Shown here one piece after another: positions 7,072 through 13,854 of a DNA stretch of 15,806 nucleotides. Origin of the DNA: Treponema sp. Lineage in GTDB: Bacteria; Spirochaetota; Spirochaetia; Treponematales; Breznakiellaceae. Position numbers and translations under genes: made by a program. The notes under the pieces are model-generated. The model was not told the origin of the DNA. It worked only from the letters and a program-made list of their open reading frames with translations, and searched no databases. Numbering within the stretch: the stretch's first letter is position 1; each line of letters opens with the position of its first letter. The stretch covers positions 1-15,806 of the forward strand of contig JAIRLQ010000249.1 of NCBI GenBank assembly GCA_031259345.1, given 5' to 3'.

Positions 7072-7776
7072 TTACACCCCCAAAACTACCGGCGTAGACT
7101 TATACCCTATACCCATGCGATCAATGCCCATGTCGATTAGGGTGAAGAAATGCGCCTTGTCGCGTATACCCCCGGAGCCCTTTATTTTGCAGCGGCCCTT
7201 TGCCGTATCCAGCATGGTTTTAATAACTTCCACAGTGGCGCCCTTTGAAACGCCGCCGGTAAAAAAGCCGGTGGATGTTTTTACAAAATCAACCCCGGTT
7301 TTGCATGCGATTTCCGTGGCCCGCCCCACTTCGTCCGGAGCAAGGGCATCGGTTTCAAAAATTATTTTAAGAAGCGCCCCGTGGGAATGGGTAAGATCCG
7401 CCAGGGCTTTTAGTTCCTTTTCCACCTCGGCCCACATGCCGCTTTTGATAAAGCCGTAATTGGACACCACATCAAGATCGTCAATCCCGCCGGATTTAAG
7501 AATTATCTCAGCCTGGGCGAGCTTTGATTCCAAAGACGAAAGCCCAAAAGGAAAATCGCAAACCACACAAATACCGGTGGGCGAGCCCGCGCAAAGTTCT
7601 TTCGCAACAGGAATTGAGGAAGGGTTGATGCAGACGGTTTTACACCCATAGTCAACGCCTTCTTTAATATATTTACGGATTTCATCCTGGGTAAATTCCG
7701 GTTTTAACACCGACTGATCGATGTAAGACGCCAATTCCCTGGCGGTCATCTCGCTTGCCTTTTTTGCTGGGGTCAT
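7072..7776 (-). CDS. deoC: Deoxyribose-phosphate aldolase (DERA) family
   Basis: Class I aldolase; the known reaction splits 2-deoxy-D-ribose 5-phosphate into glyceraldehyde 3-phosphate and acetaldehyde. The 234 residues cover the full TIM barrel. The catalytic residues are visible: Asp102 in DDLDVVSN, Schiff-base Lys166 in VDFVKTSTGF, and Lys199 in KIKGSGGIR. The ATG is preceded by GAGGA at normal spacing. It is the first gene after a 159-base gap that follows the binding-protein gene, and is almost contiguous with the UroD-family gene. DeoC usually sits with deoxyribonucleoside genes (deoA, deoB, deoD); none is here, so the transporter may import deoxyribose, a nucleoside, or a related sugar whose phosphorylated form this aldolase cleaves. 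LsrF-type aldolases also lie beside such transporters, but KTSTGF and the rest of the barrel favour DERA. Confidence 0.88.
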   Translation of the reverse strand: MTPAKKASEMTARELASYIDQSVLKPEFTQDEIRKYIKEGVDYGCKTVCINPSSIPVAKELCAGSPTGICVVCDFPFGLSSLESKLAQAEIILKSGGIDDLDVVSNYGFIKSGMWAEVEKELKALADLTHSHGALLKIIFETDALAPDEVGRATEIACKTGVDFVKTSTGFFTGGVSKGATVEVIKTMLDTAKGRCKIKGSGGIRDKAHFFTLIDMGIDRMGIGYKSTPVVLGV

Positions 7777-7805
7777 TTGGATTCCTCTTTATTGTAAAGT
7801 GAGCT

Positions 7806-7844
7806 TGTTCCAAAACGCGAGCCTTTGGTTCGTGTTTTGGAACA
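7806..7844. repeat. Long stem-loop between binding-protein gene and deoC
   Basis: TTGTTCCAAAAC-type arm (from 7806) pairs with GTTTTGGAACA (to 7844). The stem is about 17 pairs including two G-T wobbles, and the loop is CTTTG. No T run follows on the minus strand, so it is not a classical terminator. It may protect the 3' end of the binding-protein mRNA or partly attenuate transcription into deoC. Compare the hairpin at 11687-11725, also next to a copy of the 39-bp element. Confidence 0.7.
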
Positions 7845-7872
7845 GCCCCAAGTTAATTAAAAATAAAACAAT

Positions 7873-7911
7873 GGACTTGTTCAATAACCCGGTTGGTTAT
7901 TGGGGATGTCC
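7873..7911. repeat. 39-bp palindromic element, copy A
   Basis: The core AATAACC (7883-7889) and GGTTATT (7895-7901), with a 5-base CGGTT loop, is flanked by GGAC (7873-7876) and GTCC (7908-7911), with imperfect pairing between. Copy B at 11733-11771 is identical at 31 of 39 positions by eye. It lies 25 bases downstream (minus-strand sense) of the binding-protein stop codon. Confidence 0.8.
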
Positions 7912-7935
7912 GGAAAGCTGGTTACTCTAATAAAG

Positions 7936-8925
7936 TTACAGATCTTTCTTTACTTTAAGGGCGTCGGCATAGCCATTGATATTGCCGAGATCTACCAGGA
8001 TGGTGCCCGCGTCATTGACTACCTGTGCGGGTTTCTTTCCCGAAGTAATATGCTGATAAAGCCAGTAGGTTGCCTGGTATCCGTAATTCCAGAAAGAAGT
8101 AACAATAGAACCGTCAAGATCCCCGCTTCGGATAAGGTCAAGGGTTTCGTCCACATCGTCTACCGCGTAGATCAGGGTCTTTGCGCGGATGCCCTTTTCT
8201 TTCACTACCGTCGCGCAGGCGGGACCGGCTTCGGCGGCAAAGCAAATCGCCACATTGATTTCGGGATAGGCATTAAAGGTTCTTTCCCATTCGGTTGCGG
8301 ACTGTATCTTCTCGGACTTGCTTTCCGATGTATTTACCAGCTTAAAGCCGCCGGGGTGCTTGCCAAAGGCTTCTTCCACATCGGCGATCATCCGGTGAGC
8401 CACTTCGTAAAGAAGGTTGGAAACCTGGATGGAAACATTAAGGGGTGTGTTGGGCCCAAGTTTTTTGAGGGTGTCTTCATAGAGCAGCCTGGCCTGAACC
8501 TTGGTATCCTTGCCGAAGAAGGCGAGACGATCCACATCGGGAAGGTCGGAGTCTACGATAAGGGAAGGGATCCCGGCTTCTACCGCGGCCTGTACCGGCT
8601 CCGCGGGAACTATGCCCTGGGTAATAAGGGCGTCCGCCTTTTGGGCAATGGCCGTGTCCACAAGCTTAGCCATTTCTTCCGGGGATATACCCTGGGGGCC
8701 GACCCAGTCGCCCTGTATGCCAAGCTCTTTGCAAGCCTGATCAAAACCGTTTTTGGCAATAAGCCATACCGGATGAGCCAAAAGGGGGCTTACATACACA
8801 AAGTGCATTTTGTCGCCCGCGTCGCCGCCAGCCGCTTTTTGTCCGCCGCCGCCGGCAAAAGCTGTCATGGGAACCAGAAGCATAACCAAAAGCGCCAATA
8901 AACCGATTGTCTTTAGTGTTTTCAT
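7936..8925 (-). CDS. Sugar ABC transporter periplasmic substrate-binding protein
   Basis: Solute receptor of an RbsB/LsrB-like sugar importer (Peripla_BP_4 fold), 329 residues. A signal peptide (about 1-24, ending MTAFA) has a basic start and a strong hydrophobic core. It is followed by a glycine-rich linker GGGGQKAAGGDAGD and then the first domain MHFVYVSPLLAHPVWLIAKN. The pattern QKADALITQG, then IPSLIVDSDLP and YAVDDVDETL, is characteristic of the fold. There is no cysteine at the cleavage site, so it appears to be soluble periplasmic rather than a lipoprotein. The ATG is preceded by the strong SD GAGGAGAGG. It is the third gene of the transporter set, after the ATPase; binding-protein genes often come first. 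It is bracketed by stem-loops, which suggests separate control of its mRNA level. Ligand unknown; pentose, deoxysugar, nucleoside or AI-2-like sugars are all possible. Confidence 0.9.
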   Translation of the reverse strand: MKTLKTIGLLALLVMLLVPMTAFAGGGGQKAAGGDAGDKMHFVYVSPLLAHPVWLIAKNGFDQACKELGIQGDWVGPQGISPEEMAKLVDTAIAQKADALITQGIVPAEPVQAAVEAGIPSLIVDSDLPDVDRLAFFGKDTKVQARLLYEDTLKKLGPNTPLNVSIQVSNLLYEVAHRMIADVEEAFGKHPGGFKLVNTSESKSEKIQSATEWERTFNAYPEINVAICFAAEAGPACATVVKEKGIRAKTLIYAVDDVDETLDLIRSGDLDGSIVTSFWNYGYQATYWLYQHITSGKKPAQVVNDAGTILVDLGNINGYADALKVKKDL

Positions 8926-8944
8926 TTTAACACCTCTCCTCTTT

Positions 8945-8958
8945 GCCTTTTATAAGGC
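8945..8958. other. Small hairpin next to binding-protein SD
   Basis: GCCTT (8945-8949) and AAGGC (8954-8958) pair with a four-base loop, directly upstream (minus-strand sense) of the AAGAGGAGAGG ribosome binding region. It could mark the 5' leader of a processed or separately started mRNA. Short, so weak evidence. Confidence 0.3.
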
Positions 8959-8967
8959 ATTAAATAT

Positions 8968-8997
8968 TTTATACGGTAACACCGTACAGTAACCCAA
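8968..8997 (-). promoter_or_regulatory. Possible internal promoter with inverted repeat before binding-protein gene
   Basis: Read on the minus strand, TTGGGT (8997-8992) and TATAAA (8973-8968) are 18 bases apart. The spacer and the edge of the -10 hold a perfect 6-bp inverted repeat, TACGGT/ACCGTA, with an AAC triloop (8972-8986). This could be an internal promoter with an operator, or just an intercistronic hairpin in the 101-base gap. The -35 match is only moderate. Confidence 0.3.
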
Positions 8998-9026
8998 CGT
9001 AATTCCCGCCAAAGGGCTTAGGAACC

Positions 9027-10562
9027 TTACATGTTTGAAGCCGCCCGTATAATCTTAACCTCGTCGGCTTCATGTTTATGAAGCTCTGTCTGTACCCTGC
9101 CCTTGCCCAGCACCACAAAACGATCGCAAATGGCAATAAGCTCGGAAATCTCGCTTGAAATCATCACCACGGAAATGCCCGATTTCGCAAGCTCCAGAAT
9201 GATCTTGTAAATTTCCGATTTGGTACCCACATCAATACCCCTGGTGGGCTCATCCAGAAAAAGTATGTCCAGGCCGCACATCAGCCACTTCGCCAAAATT
9301 ACTTTTTGCTGGTTACCGCCGGAAAGGTTTGTGATGCGGGTAAAAAGCCCCGGCGCCTTAACATTAAGCTTGTCAAAATATTCCCGCGCCGCCTGCTGCT
9401 CTTTTTTTGTGTCGATTAAAAACCCCCTGCGCAGCTTATGCAAAATGGTAATGGTCATGTTTTCGCAAATGCTCATGGCCCCGATAAAACCGTTTTTTTT
9501 GCGATCTTCCGTTAAAAGGCCGATACCATGCCGCTTCGCGTCAATAGGCGCCCGGATAAATATCTCTTTGCCGTATTTATAAATTCTTCCCCTGGTGCGG
9601 GGCAGCACGCCGAAAATCGCGTTTAAAAGTTCGGAACGGCCGGACCCCACAAGGCCCCCAAGGCCCAGAATCTCCCCCTTACGCAAATTAAAGCTGACAT
9701 CACTAATAATGCTTTTACCATTGGCGAACGGGTGGGGCACCCGGAAATTTTCGATACGCAAAATGTCCCCGCCAATTTCATGAGTCATGTCCGGGTACAT
9801 CATGTCAAGACGGCGGCCTATTACATCTTCAATAATGCGCTTACTGTCATAGCCCGTTTCTTTGGTATATACATTAATGTTTTTGCCGTCACGAAGCACC
9901 TCAATACGATCACAGAGATCAAACACTTCATCCATTTTATGGGAAATATACAGGCAGGAAATTCCATCCTGGCGAAGGCGCCGCAAAATTTCAAACAGAT
10001 TTACAGTCTCCCGCTCCGTAAGCATGGAAGTAGGCTCGTCAAGAATAAGAATTTTTGGATTACGTATCAAAGCCCTGGCGATACAGACAATTTGCTGCAT
10101 TGAAGGCGAAAGACTGCGCACCGTGGCAGCCACATCAATGTTGGAGTTAAGGCGCTTCATCATCCGGCGGCCTTTTTCGGCCATCTCTTTCCAGTCGATA
10201 AAACCCATTTTTGTTTTTGGGGCACAACCCAAAAGAATATTTTCGGCAACCGAAAGATCCAGTTCAAGGTTAAGTTCCTGGTATATCATGGCAATGCCGG
10301 CGCGCTGAGAGTCCAGAGGCGAAGTAAAGCGGCAGATATTCCCCTCTAAAATTATTTTACCCTCGTACTCACTTGCGGGGTACACGCCTGAAAGTATTTT
10401 CATCAGCGTAGATTTACCCGCACCGTTTTCGCCCAGTATCCCCAAAATTTCGTTATAGTACAAATCCATCGAGACATTGCGCAAAGCCACAGTCCCCATG
10501 AAACGTTTTATAACGCTTTGGACCGCAAGGATGGGTTCACCCGCTCCCGCGTTAGGCGGCAT
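9027..10562 (-). CDS. Sugar ABC transporter ATP-binding protein, two ATPase domains
   Basis: Cytoplasmic energy subunit of the importer, of the RbsA/MglA/XylG class with two fused ATPase domains (511 residues). Domain 1: Walker A GENGAGKS (44-51), signature LSPSMQQ (151-157), Walker B LILDEPTS (172-179). Domain 2 (from about 266): degenerate Walker A GLVGSGRSE (303-311), normal for this class, signature LSGGNQQ (413-419) and LFLDEPTRGID (434-444). The first signature departs from LSGGQ, as is usual for the family. I chose ATG at 10562 because GGGAG lies six bases upstream; a TTG at 10580 in the same frame would add six residues without an SD. With this start it overlaps the permease end by 11 bases, so translation is coupled. 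A 101-base gap with hairpins separates it from the binding-protein gene. Confidence 0.92.
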   Translation of the reverse strand: MPPNAGAGEPILAVQSVIKRFMGTVALRNVSMDLYYNEILGILGENGAGKSTLMKILSGVYPASEYEGKIILEGNICRFTSPLDSQRAGIAMIYQELNLELDLSVAENILLGCAPKTKMGFIDWKEMAEKGRRMMKRLNSNIDVAATVRSLSPSMQQIVCIARALIRNPKILILDEPTSMLTERETVNLFEILRRLRQDGISCLYISHKMDEVFDLCDRIEVLRDGKNINVYTKETGYDSKRIIEDVIGRRLDMMYPDMTHEIGGDILRIENFRVPHPFANGKSIISDVSFNLRKGEILGLGGLVGSGRSELLNAIFGVLPRTRGRIYKYGKEIFIRAPIDAKRHGIGLLTEDRKKNGFIGAMSICENMTITILHKLRRGFLIDTKKEQQAAREYFDKLNVKAPGLFTRITNLSGGNQQKVILAKWLMCGLDILFLDEPTRGIDVGTKSEIYKIILELAKSGISVVMISSEISELIAICDRFVVLGKGRVQTELHKHEADEVKIIRAASNM

Positions 10563-11568
10563 TTTCTTCTCCCTTGCCAATACTCCTAATCGCCTGGCGC
10601 ATAATAAGGTTCCGCTTATATTGATCCAGAACTACCGCCAAAATCAAAATGGTACCCACAACCAGATTTTGCCAATATACGGAAATACGCATAAGTGTAA
10701 GCGAATTGGTAAGCTCTTCCATAAAAAGCGCGCCAAGAACAGAGCCGATGATGGAACCGGTACCGCCAAAGGTTGAAGTGCCGCCAATAATGGCGCCGCA
10801 GATAACCGTCAGCTCGTAACCCGAACCGGCCGCAGCTTCGGCGGAACCCAGGCGGGCGGACATAAAAATCCCCGCTATGGCGGCAAACATTGAGGTAAGC
10901 ACGTATACATAAAATTTTGTACGCTTGGTCCTGATCCCCGAAATGCGGGCAGCCTCCTCATTGCCGCCAAGGGCGTAAATGCTGCGGCCAAACTCGGTGC
11001 TGGAAAGAATGACATGCCCGGCAATCGCCACAAGCACGGCGAAGATTACCACCATAGGCACCCCGGCCGGCCGCAGCCGCTCAATAGCTTTAAACCCCGC
11101 GGGCAGGGGGTAAATGGGGACGCCCTTGGTTAACACAGAAACAAGACCCTTTGCCGCATACTGCATGCCCAATGTTACAATAAGCGGCGGAATACCCGCC
11201 CTGACAATGATGGTCGCATTTAAAAGGCCAATCACCAGCCCCATGAGCATCCCCATAAGCACCGCAATAGGAACCGGCAGCCCGGCACGGCAGGCGATAC
11301 CGGTAATAACCCCGCCAAGCGCCAGAACCGATCCAACCGAAAGATCAAGCCCGCCGGTGATCAAAACAAAAGTCATGCCCACTACGGTAATAAGCGTAAA
11401 ACCCGCGGATCGCATCACATTAAACTGGTTGGCGCTTGAAATAAAAGTTGGATTGACAAAAGAAACGATAGCCATGTACAACACCAGGGCAATTATGATG
11501 CTCGATTCCTGCCGCTGGATAAAACGCCCCAAAAGGCTGTGGGCATTGGATTTTTCGCTATTATTCAT
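10552..11568 (-). CDS. Sugar ABC transporter permease, RbsC/XylH family
   Basis: Inner-membrane channel subunit of the importer (BPD_transp_2 family), 338 residues from the chosen start. Highly hydrophobic, with about nine or ten membrane segments and family motifs: LITGGLDLSVGSVLALGG, the coupling segment ALGGNEEAARISGI, and GAIIGGTSTFGGTGSIIGS. It is the only permease in the operon, so the channel should be a homodimer, as in Rbs systems. I chose ATG at 11568 (MNNSEKSNAH) because an upstream in-frame ATG (11634) adds 22 residues unlike the family and would lie before the candidate promoter's start point. Neither ATG has a strong SD. It heads the minus-strand run and is divergent from nagA. 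Substrate not readable from sequence. Confidence 0.9.
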   Translation of the reverse strand: MNNSEKSNAHSLLGRFIQRQESSIIIALVLYMAIVSFVNPTFISSANQFNVMRSAGFTLITVVGMTFVLITGGLDLSVGSVLALGGVITGIACRAGLPVPIAVLMGMLMGLVIGLLNATIIVRAGIPPLIVTLGMQYAAKGLVSVLTKGVPIYPLPAGFKAIERLRPAGVPMVVIFAVLVAIAGHVILSSTEFGRSIYALGGNEEAARISGIRTKRTKFYVYVLTSMFAAIAGIFMSARLGSAEAAAGSGYELTVICGAIIGGTSTFGGTGSIIGSVLGALFMEELTNSLTLMRISVYWQNLVVGTILILAVVLDQYKRNLIMRQAIRSIGKGEENAA

Positions 11569-11615
11569 GGTGATCCATGATAAACCCTGCCCGCGGCAAA
11601 ACACAAACAAATTGA

Positions 11616-11642
11616 TTATTACAAAATTGTTCATTGTATCAA
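11616..11642 (-). promoter_or_regulatory. Weak candidate promoter for the transporter operon
   Basis: On the minus strand TTGATA (11642-11637) and TAATAA (11621-11616) are 15 bases apart, shorter than ideal. The spacer holds the 11-bp motif CAAAATTGTTC (11622-11632), which recurs twice at 11690-11722, so a repressor bound here would block the promoter. The arms ACAAAATT (11621-11628) and AATTTTGT (11644-11651) also form an inverted repeat around it. If real, transcription starts near 11608, leaving about 40 bases of leader. Confidence 0.3.
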
Positions 11643-11686
11643 TAATTTTGTCGTTTTTTGATTACCGCCGCCGCCGCAGGCCCAAT

Positions 11687-11725
11687 ATAGAACAATTTTG
11701 CCAAACCAGGGCAAAATTGTTCTAT
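11687..11725. promoter_or_regulatory. Perfect 16-bp inverted repeat in divergent control region
   Basis: ATAGAACAATTTTGCC (11687-11702) and GGCAAAATTGTTCTAT (11710-11725) are exact reverse complements with a 7-base centre, AAACCAG. It lies midway between the divergent permease and nagA genes. The inner GAACAATTTTG matches a third copy at 11622-11632. Good candidate for a dimeric regulator operator acting on both operons. In RNA it would be a strong hairpin, but no T run follows. Confidence 0.6.
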
Positions 11726-11732
11726 TAGAGCC

Positions 11733-11771
11733 GGACATATTTAATAACCCGGCTGGTTATTGAACATGCCC
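11733..11771. repeat. 39-bp palindromic element, copy B
   Basis: Second copy of the element at 7873-7911, in the same orientation. It has the same AATAACC and GGTTATT core with a CGGCT loop. The outer arms CAT-TTT and AAC-ATG pair better than in copy A. It ends within the nagA promoter region, overlapping the candidate -35 at 11760. Like copy A, it lies just to the right of a long stem-loop. Confidence 0.8.
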
Positions 11772-11799
11772 ATTGCACTTTTGTAAAATATACTATACT
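11760..11799 (+). promoter_or_regulatory. Candidate nagA promoter region
   Basis: Two overlapping solutions exist: TTGAAC (11760-11765) with TAAAAT (11784-11789), 18-base spacer; or TTGCAC (11773-11778) with TATACT (11794-11799), 15-base spacer. Both give a short leader before the AGGA site at 11807-11810. The first -35 lies inside copy B of the 39-bp element. Confidence 0.4.
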
Positions 11800-11817
11800 T
11801 TAAGCCAGGAATAAAAT

Positions 11818-13005
11818 ATGAAACCCATCTGCCTGTACAATGGAACGGTAATGACCGGCTTTGCCGCCATGGAACATTGCGCGGTTCTGGTCGAGGACGG
11901 CCTGATCTCCGATGTCTTTTCCCGCAAACGCTTTGAGCAAAAACATTTTGGCGCCGATACCCTTACCATCAACGTAGAAGAAAGCATCATCGCCCCGGGC
12001 TTTATCGACACCCACATTCACGGCTTTGGAGGCTTTGGCACCGACGACGCCTTGGATTTAGCCGGCAGGGGAACGGATTCCATTATCGAAATGAGCCGTA
12101 TCCTGGCGGACTATGGGGTTACCGCCTTTAACCCCACCCTTTACCCCTCGGAAACCGAGACCCTGCTCCGGGCAGTAAAATCCGTGGCGCTGGCAATAGG
12201 CCGGGAGAATGGCGCCCGCATCATGGGGCTCCATCTTGAAGGCCCGTTCCTTTCGCCCCAGCGGCTGGGAGTACAGCGCCCCGAAACCGTAAGACCCGTG
12301 GACATGAATCTTATGGAAAGGCTTTGGGAAGCCTCGGGCGGAAGCATCGTAAACATGACCGTGGCCCCGGAACTTAAAGGCATGAGGGAACTTGCCCTTT
12401 ACTGCATCAAAAAAGGGATAATACTTCAGGCCGGGCATACAGACGCAAAATACGAAAACATGGTCGAAGGCATGCAGGCAGGCATACTCCATTCAACCCA
12501 CCTGTTTAACGCCATGAGCAAGCTTGACCACAGAAACCCCAATGCCGTGGGGGCAATCCTTATCCACCCGGAAATGTCCTGCGAGATAATCGCCGACGGC
12601 CACCACATACACCCGGACATGTATAAGCTTTTGCTTAGGGATAAACCCATTGACCGCATTGTTTTGATAACCGACGCCCTAAAACCCGCGGAACAAAAAG
12701 ACGCCCCCTTCTTTGCCAACGGCGAAGAAGTGGTGTTCCGGGACGGGCTGTTTCACCGGAAGCTTGACGACGTTATCGCCGGATCTTCCCTTTCCATGAT
12801 CCGGGGGGTAAAAAACCTGGCCTCTTACGGCTTTAGCCTGGAAGACGCGGTAAAAACCGCTTCGTTTAATCCCGCTAATGTAATGCGTTACCGCAACAAG
12901 GGCGCCATTATTCCGGGCCACGACGCGGACCTGACTATCTTTGACAAAGATTTTAACATACAGGCAGTACTAATAGCCGGGAACCTAAAGAAGAACAACT
13001 TTTAA
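11818..13005 (+). CDS. nagA: N-acetylglucosamine-6-phosphate deacetylase
   Basis: Cytoplasmic amidohydrolase that removes acetate from GlcNAc-6-phosphate to give glucosamine 6-phosphate, the first step of GlcNAc catabolism and wall amino-sugar recycling. The 395 residues match the family length. Visible residues: His66 and His68 in GFIDTHIHGFG, metal ligand Glu141 in LHLEGPF, His207 in QAGHTDAKY, His228 in STHLFNAM, IADGHHIHPD (258-267), and catalytic Asp286 in LITDALKP. AGGA lies seven bases before the ATG. First gene of a plus-strand operon with nagB (57 bases downstream) and the peptidase gene; divergent from the sugar transporter. No GlcNAc kinase or PTS gene is in the window, so the source of the phosphorylated substrate is encoded elsewhere. 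Confidence 0.95.
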   Translation: MKPICLYNGTVMTGFAAMEHCAVLVEDGLISDVFSRKRFEQKHFGADTLTINVEESIIAPGFIDTHIHGFGGFGTDDALDLAGRGTDSIIEMSRILADYGVTAFNPTLYPSETETLLRAVKSVALAIGRENGARIMGLHLEGPFLSPQRLGVQRPETVRPVDMNLMERLWEASGGSIVNMTVAPELKGMRELALYCIKKGIILQAGHTDAKYENMVEGMQAGILHSTHLFNAMSKLDHRNPNAVGAILIHPEMSCEIIADGHHIHPDMYKLLLRDKPIDRIVLITDALKPAEQKDAPFFANGEEVVFRDGLFHRKLDDVIAGSSLSMIRGVKNLASYGFSLEDAVKTASFNPANVMRYRNKGAIIPGHDADLTIFDKDFNIQAVLIAGNLKKNNF

Positions 13006-13007
13006 TT

Positions 13008-13036
13008 CTGTCCGTAACACAACCTTTATTGGACAG
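13008..13036. promoter_or_regulatory. Short inverted repeat between nagA and nagB
   Basis: CTGTCC (13008-13013) and GGACAG (13031-13036) are inverted around 17 bases, directly after the nagA stop and before the nagB SD AGGAG (13051-13055). Probably an intercistronic mRNA hairpin; too short for a firm call. Confidence 0.35.
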
Positions 13037-13062
13037 ATACTAATTATTACAGGAGTATTACT

Positions 13063-13854
13063 ATGCGTTTGTTAATTCACCGCAATTACGAAAAAGCCTG
13101 CGCCTGGATTGGAGATTATATTACAAAGCGCATCCGGGACTTTAACCCCCAAAAGGAAAACCCTTTTGTTATCGGCCTGCCCACAGGCTCAAGCCCCTTG
13201 GGCGTTTACCGGGAACTTATTAAAAAACACAAAAACGGCGAAGTTTCTTTTGCCAACGTAATCTCGTTTAATATGGACGAATACGCGGGCCTGCCCCCGG
13301 ATCACCCCCAAAGCTACGCCCGCTTTATGAAAGACAATTTTTTTGGTTCCGTTGATATTGATCCAAAAAACACCCACATACCCAACGGCCTGGCCCCCGA
13401 TTTGGCAAAAGAATGCCTGGCCTACGAAGAAGCAATCAGGGCCGGGGGGGGCATCGAGCTATTCCTTGGCGGCGTAGGAAGCGACGGCCACATTGCCTTT
13501 AACGAGCCGGGATCTTCCCTGGCGTCCAGAACCAGGATTAAAACCCTTACCCCCGAAACCCGGCGGGACAACGCCCGGTTTTTTGGCGGCGACGAAAGCA
13601 AAGTACCGGCAACCGCCCTTACCGTTGGGGTGGGCACAGTCATGGACGCCCGTGAAGTGGTAATCATCGCGTGTGGGCGGAACAAAGCCCCGGCGCTCCG
13701 GGCCGCGGTAGAAGGCGGCGTCAGCCACTGGTGCCCCCTTTCGTGCCTGCAGATGCACCCCAAAGCGATCATCGTCTGTGATGAAGACGCCGCAGGCGCC
13801 CTAAGGGCATCTACGGTAAAGTACTTTAAAGACATAGAGCGTGATGCTATTTAA
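13063..13854 (+). CDS. nagB: Glucosamine-6-phosphate deaminase
   Basis: Converts glucosamine 6-phosphate to fructose 6-phosphate and ammonia, passing wall or chitin amino sugar into glycolysis; cytoplasmic. The 263 residues are close to the 266 of the E. coli enzyme, and the catalytic positions coincide: Asp72 in FNMDEYAG, and Asp141, His143 and Glu148 in GVGSDGHIAFNEPG. The phosphate-binding loop GLPTGSSPLGVYREL is at 38-52. AGGAG stands seven bases before the ATG. It follows nagA by 57 bases and overlaps the next gene by 11 bases, so all three are likely one transcript. Allosteric activation by GlcNAc-6-P, known in E. coli, was not assessed. Confidence 0.96.
   Translation: MRLLIHRNYEKACAWIGDYITKRIRDFNPQKENPFVIGLPTGSSPLGVYRELIKKHKNGEVSFANVISFNMDEYAGLPPDHPQSYARFMKDNFFGSVDIDPKNTHIPNGLAPDLAKECLAYEEAIRAGGGIELFLGGVGSDGHIAFNEPGSSLASRTRIKTLTPETRRDNARFFGGDESKVPATALTVGVGTVMDAREVVIIACGRNKAPALRAAVEGGVSHWCPLSCLQMHPKAIIVCDEDAAGALRASTVKYFKDIERDAI

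Noticed and set aside
7072..7776. LsrF-type (AI-2 pathway) aldolase instead of DeoC
   Set aside because: The DERA catalytic set Asp102, Lys166 in KTSTGF and Lys199 is complete, and no lsrK, lsrG or lsrR genes are present.
7900..8901. Plus-strand open frame of 333 codons
   Set aside because: It is antisense to the binding-protein gene, which has a signal peptide, a strong SD and family motifs.
11569..11634. Extension of the permease to the upstream ATG at 11634
   Set aside because: The added 22 residues do not look like the family N-terminus, there is no SD, and the segment overlaps the candidate promoter and motif.
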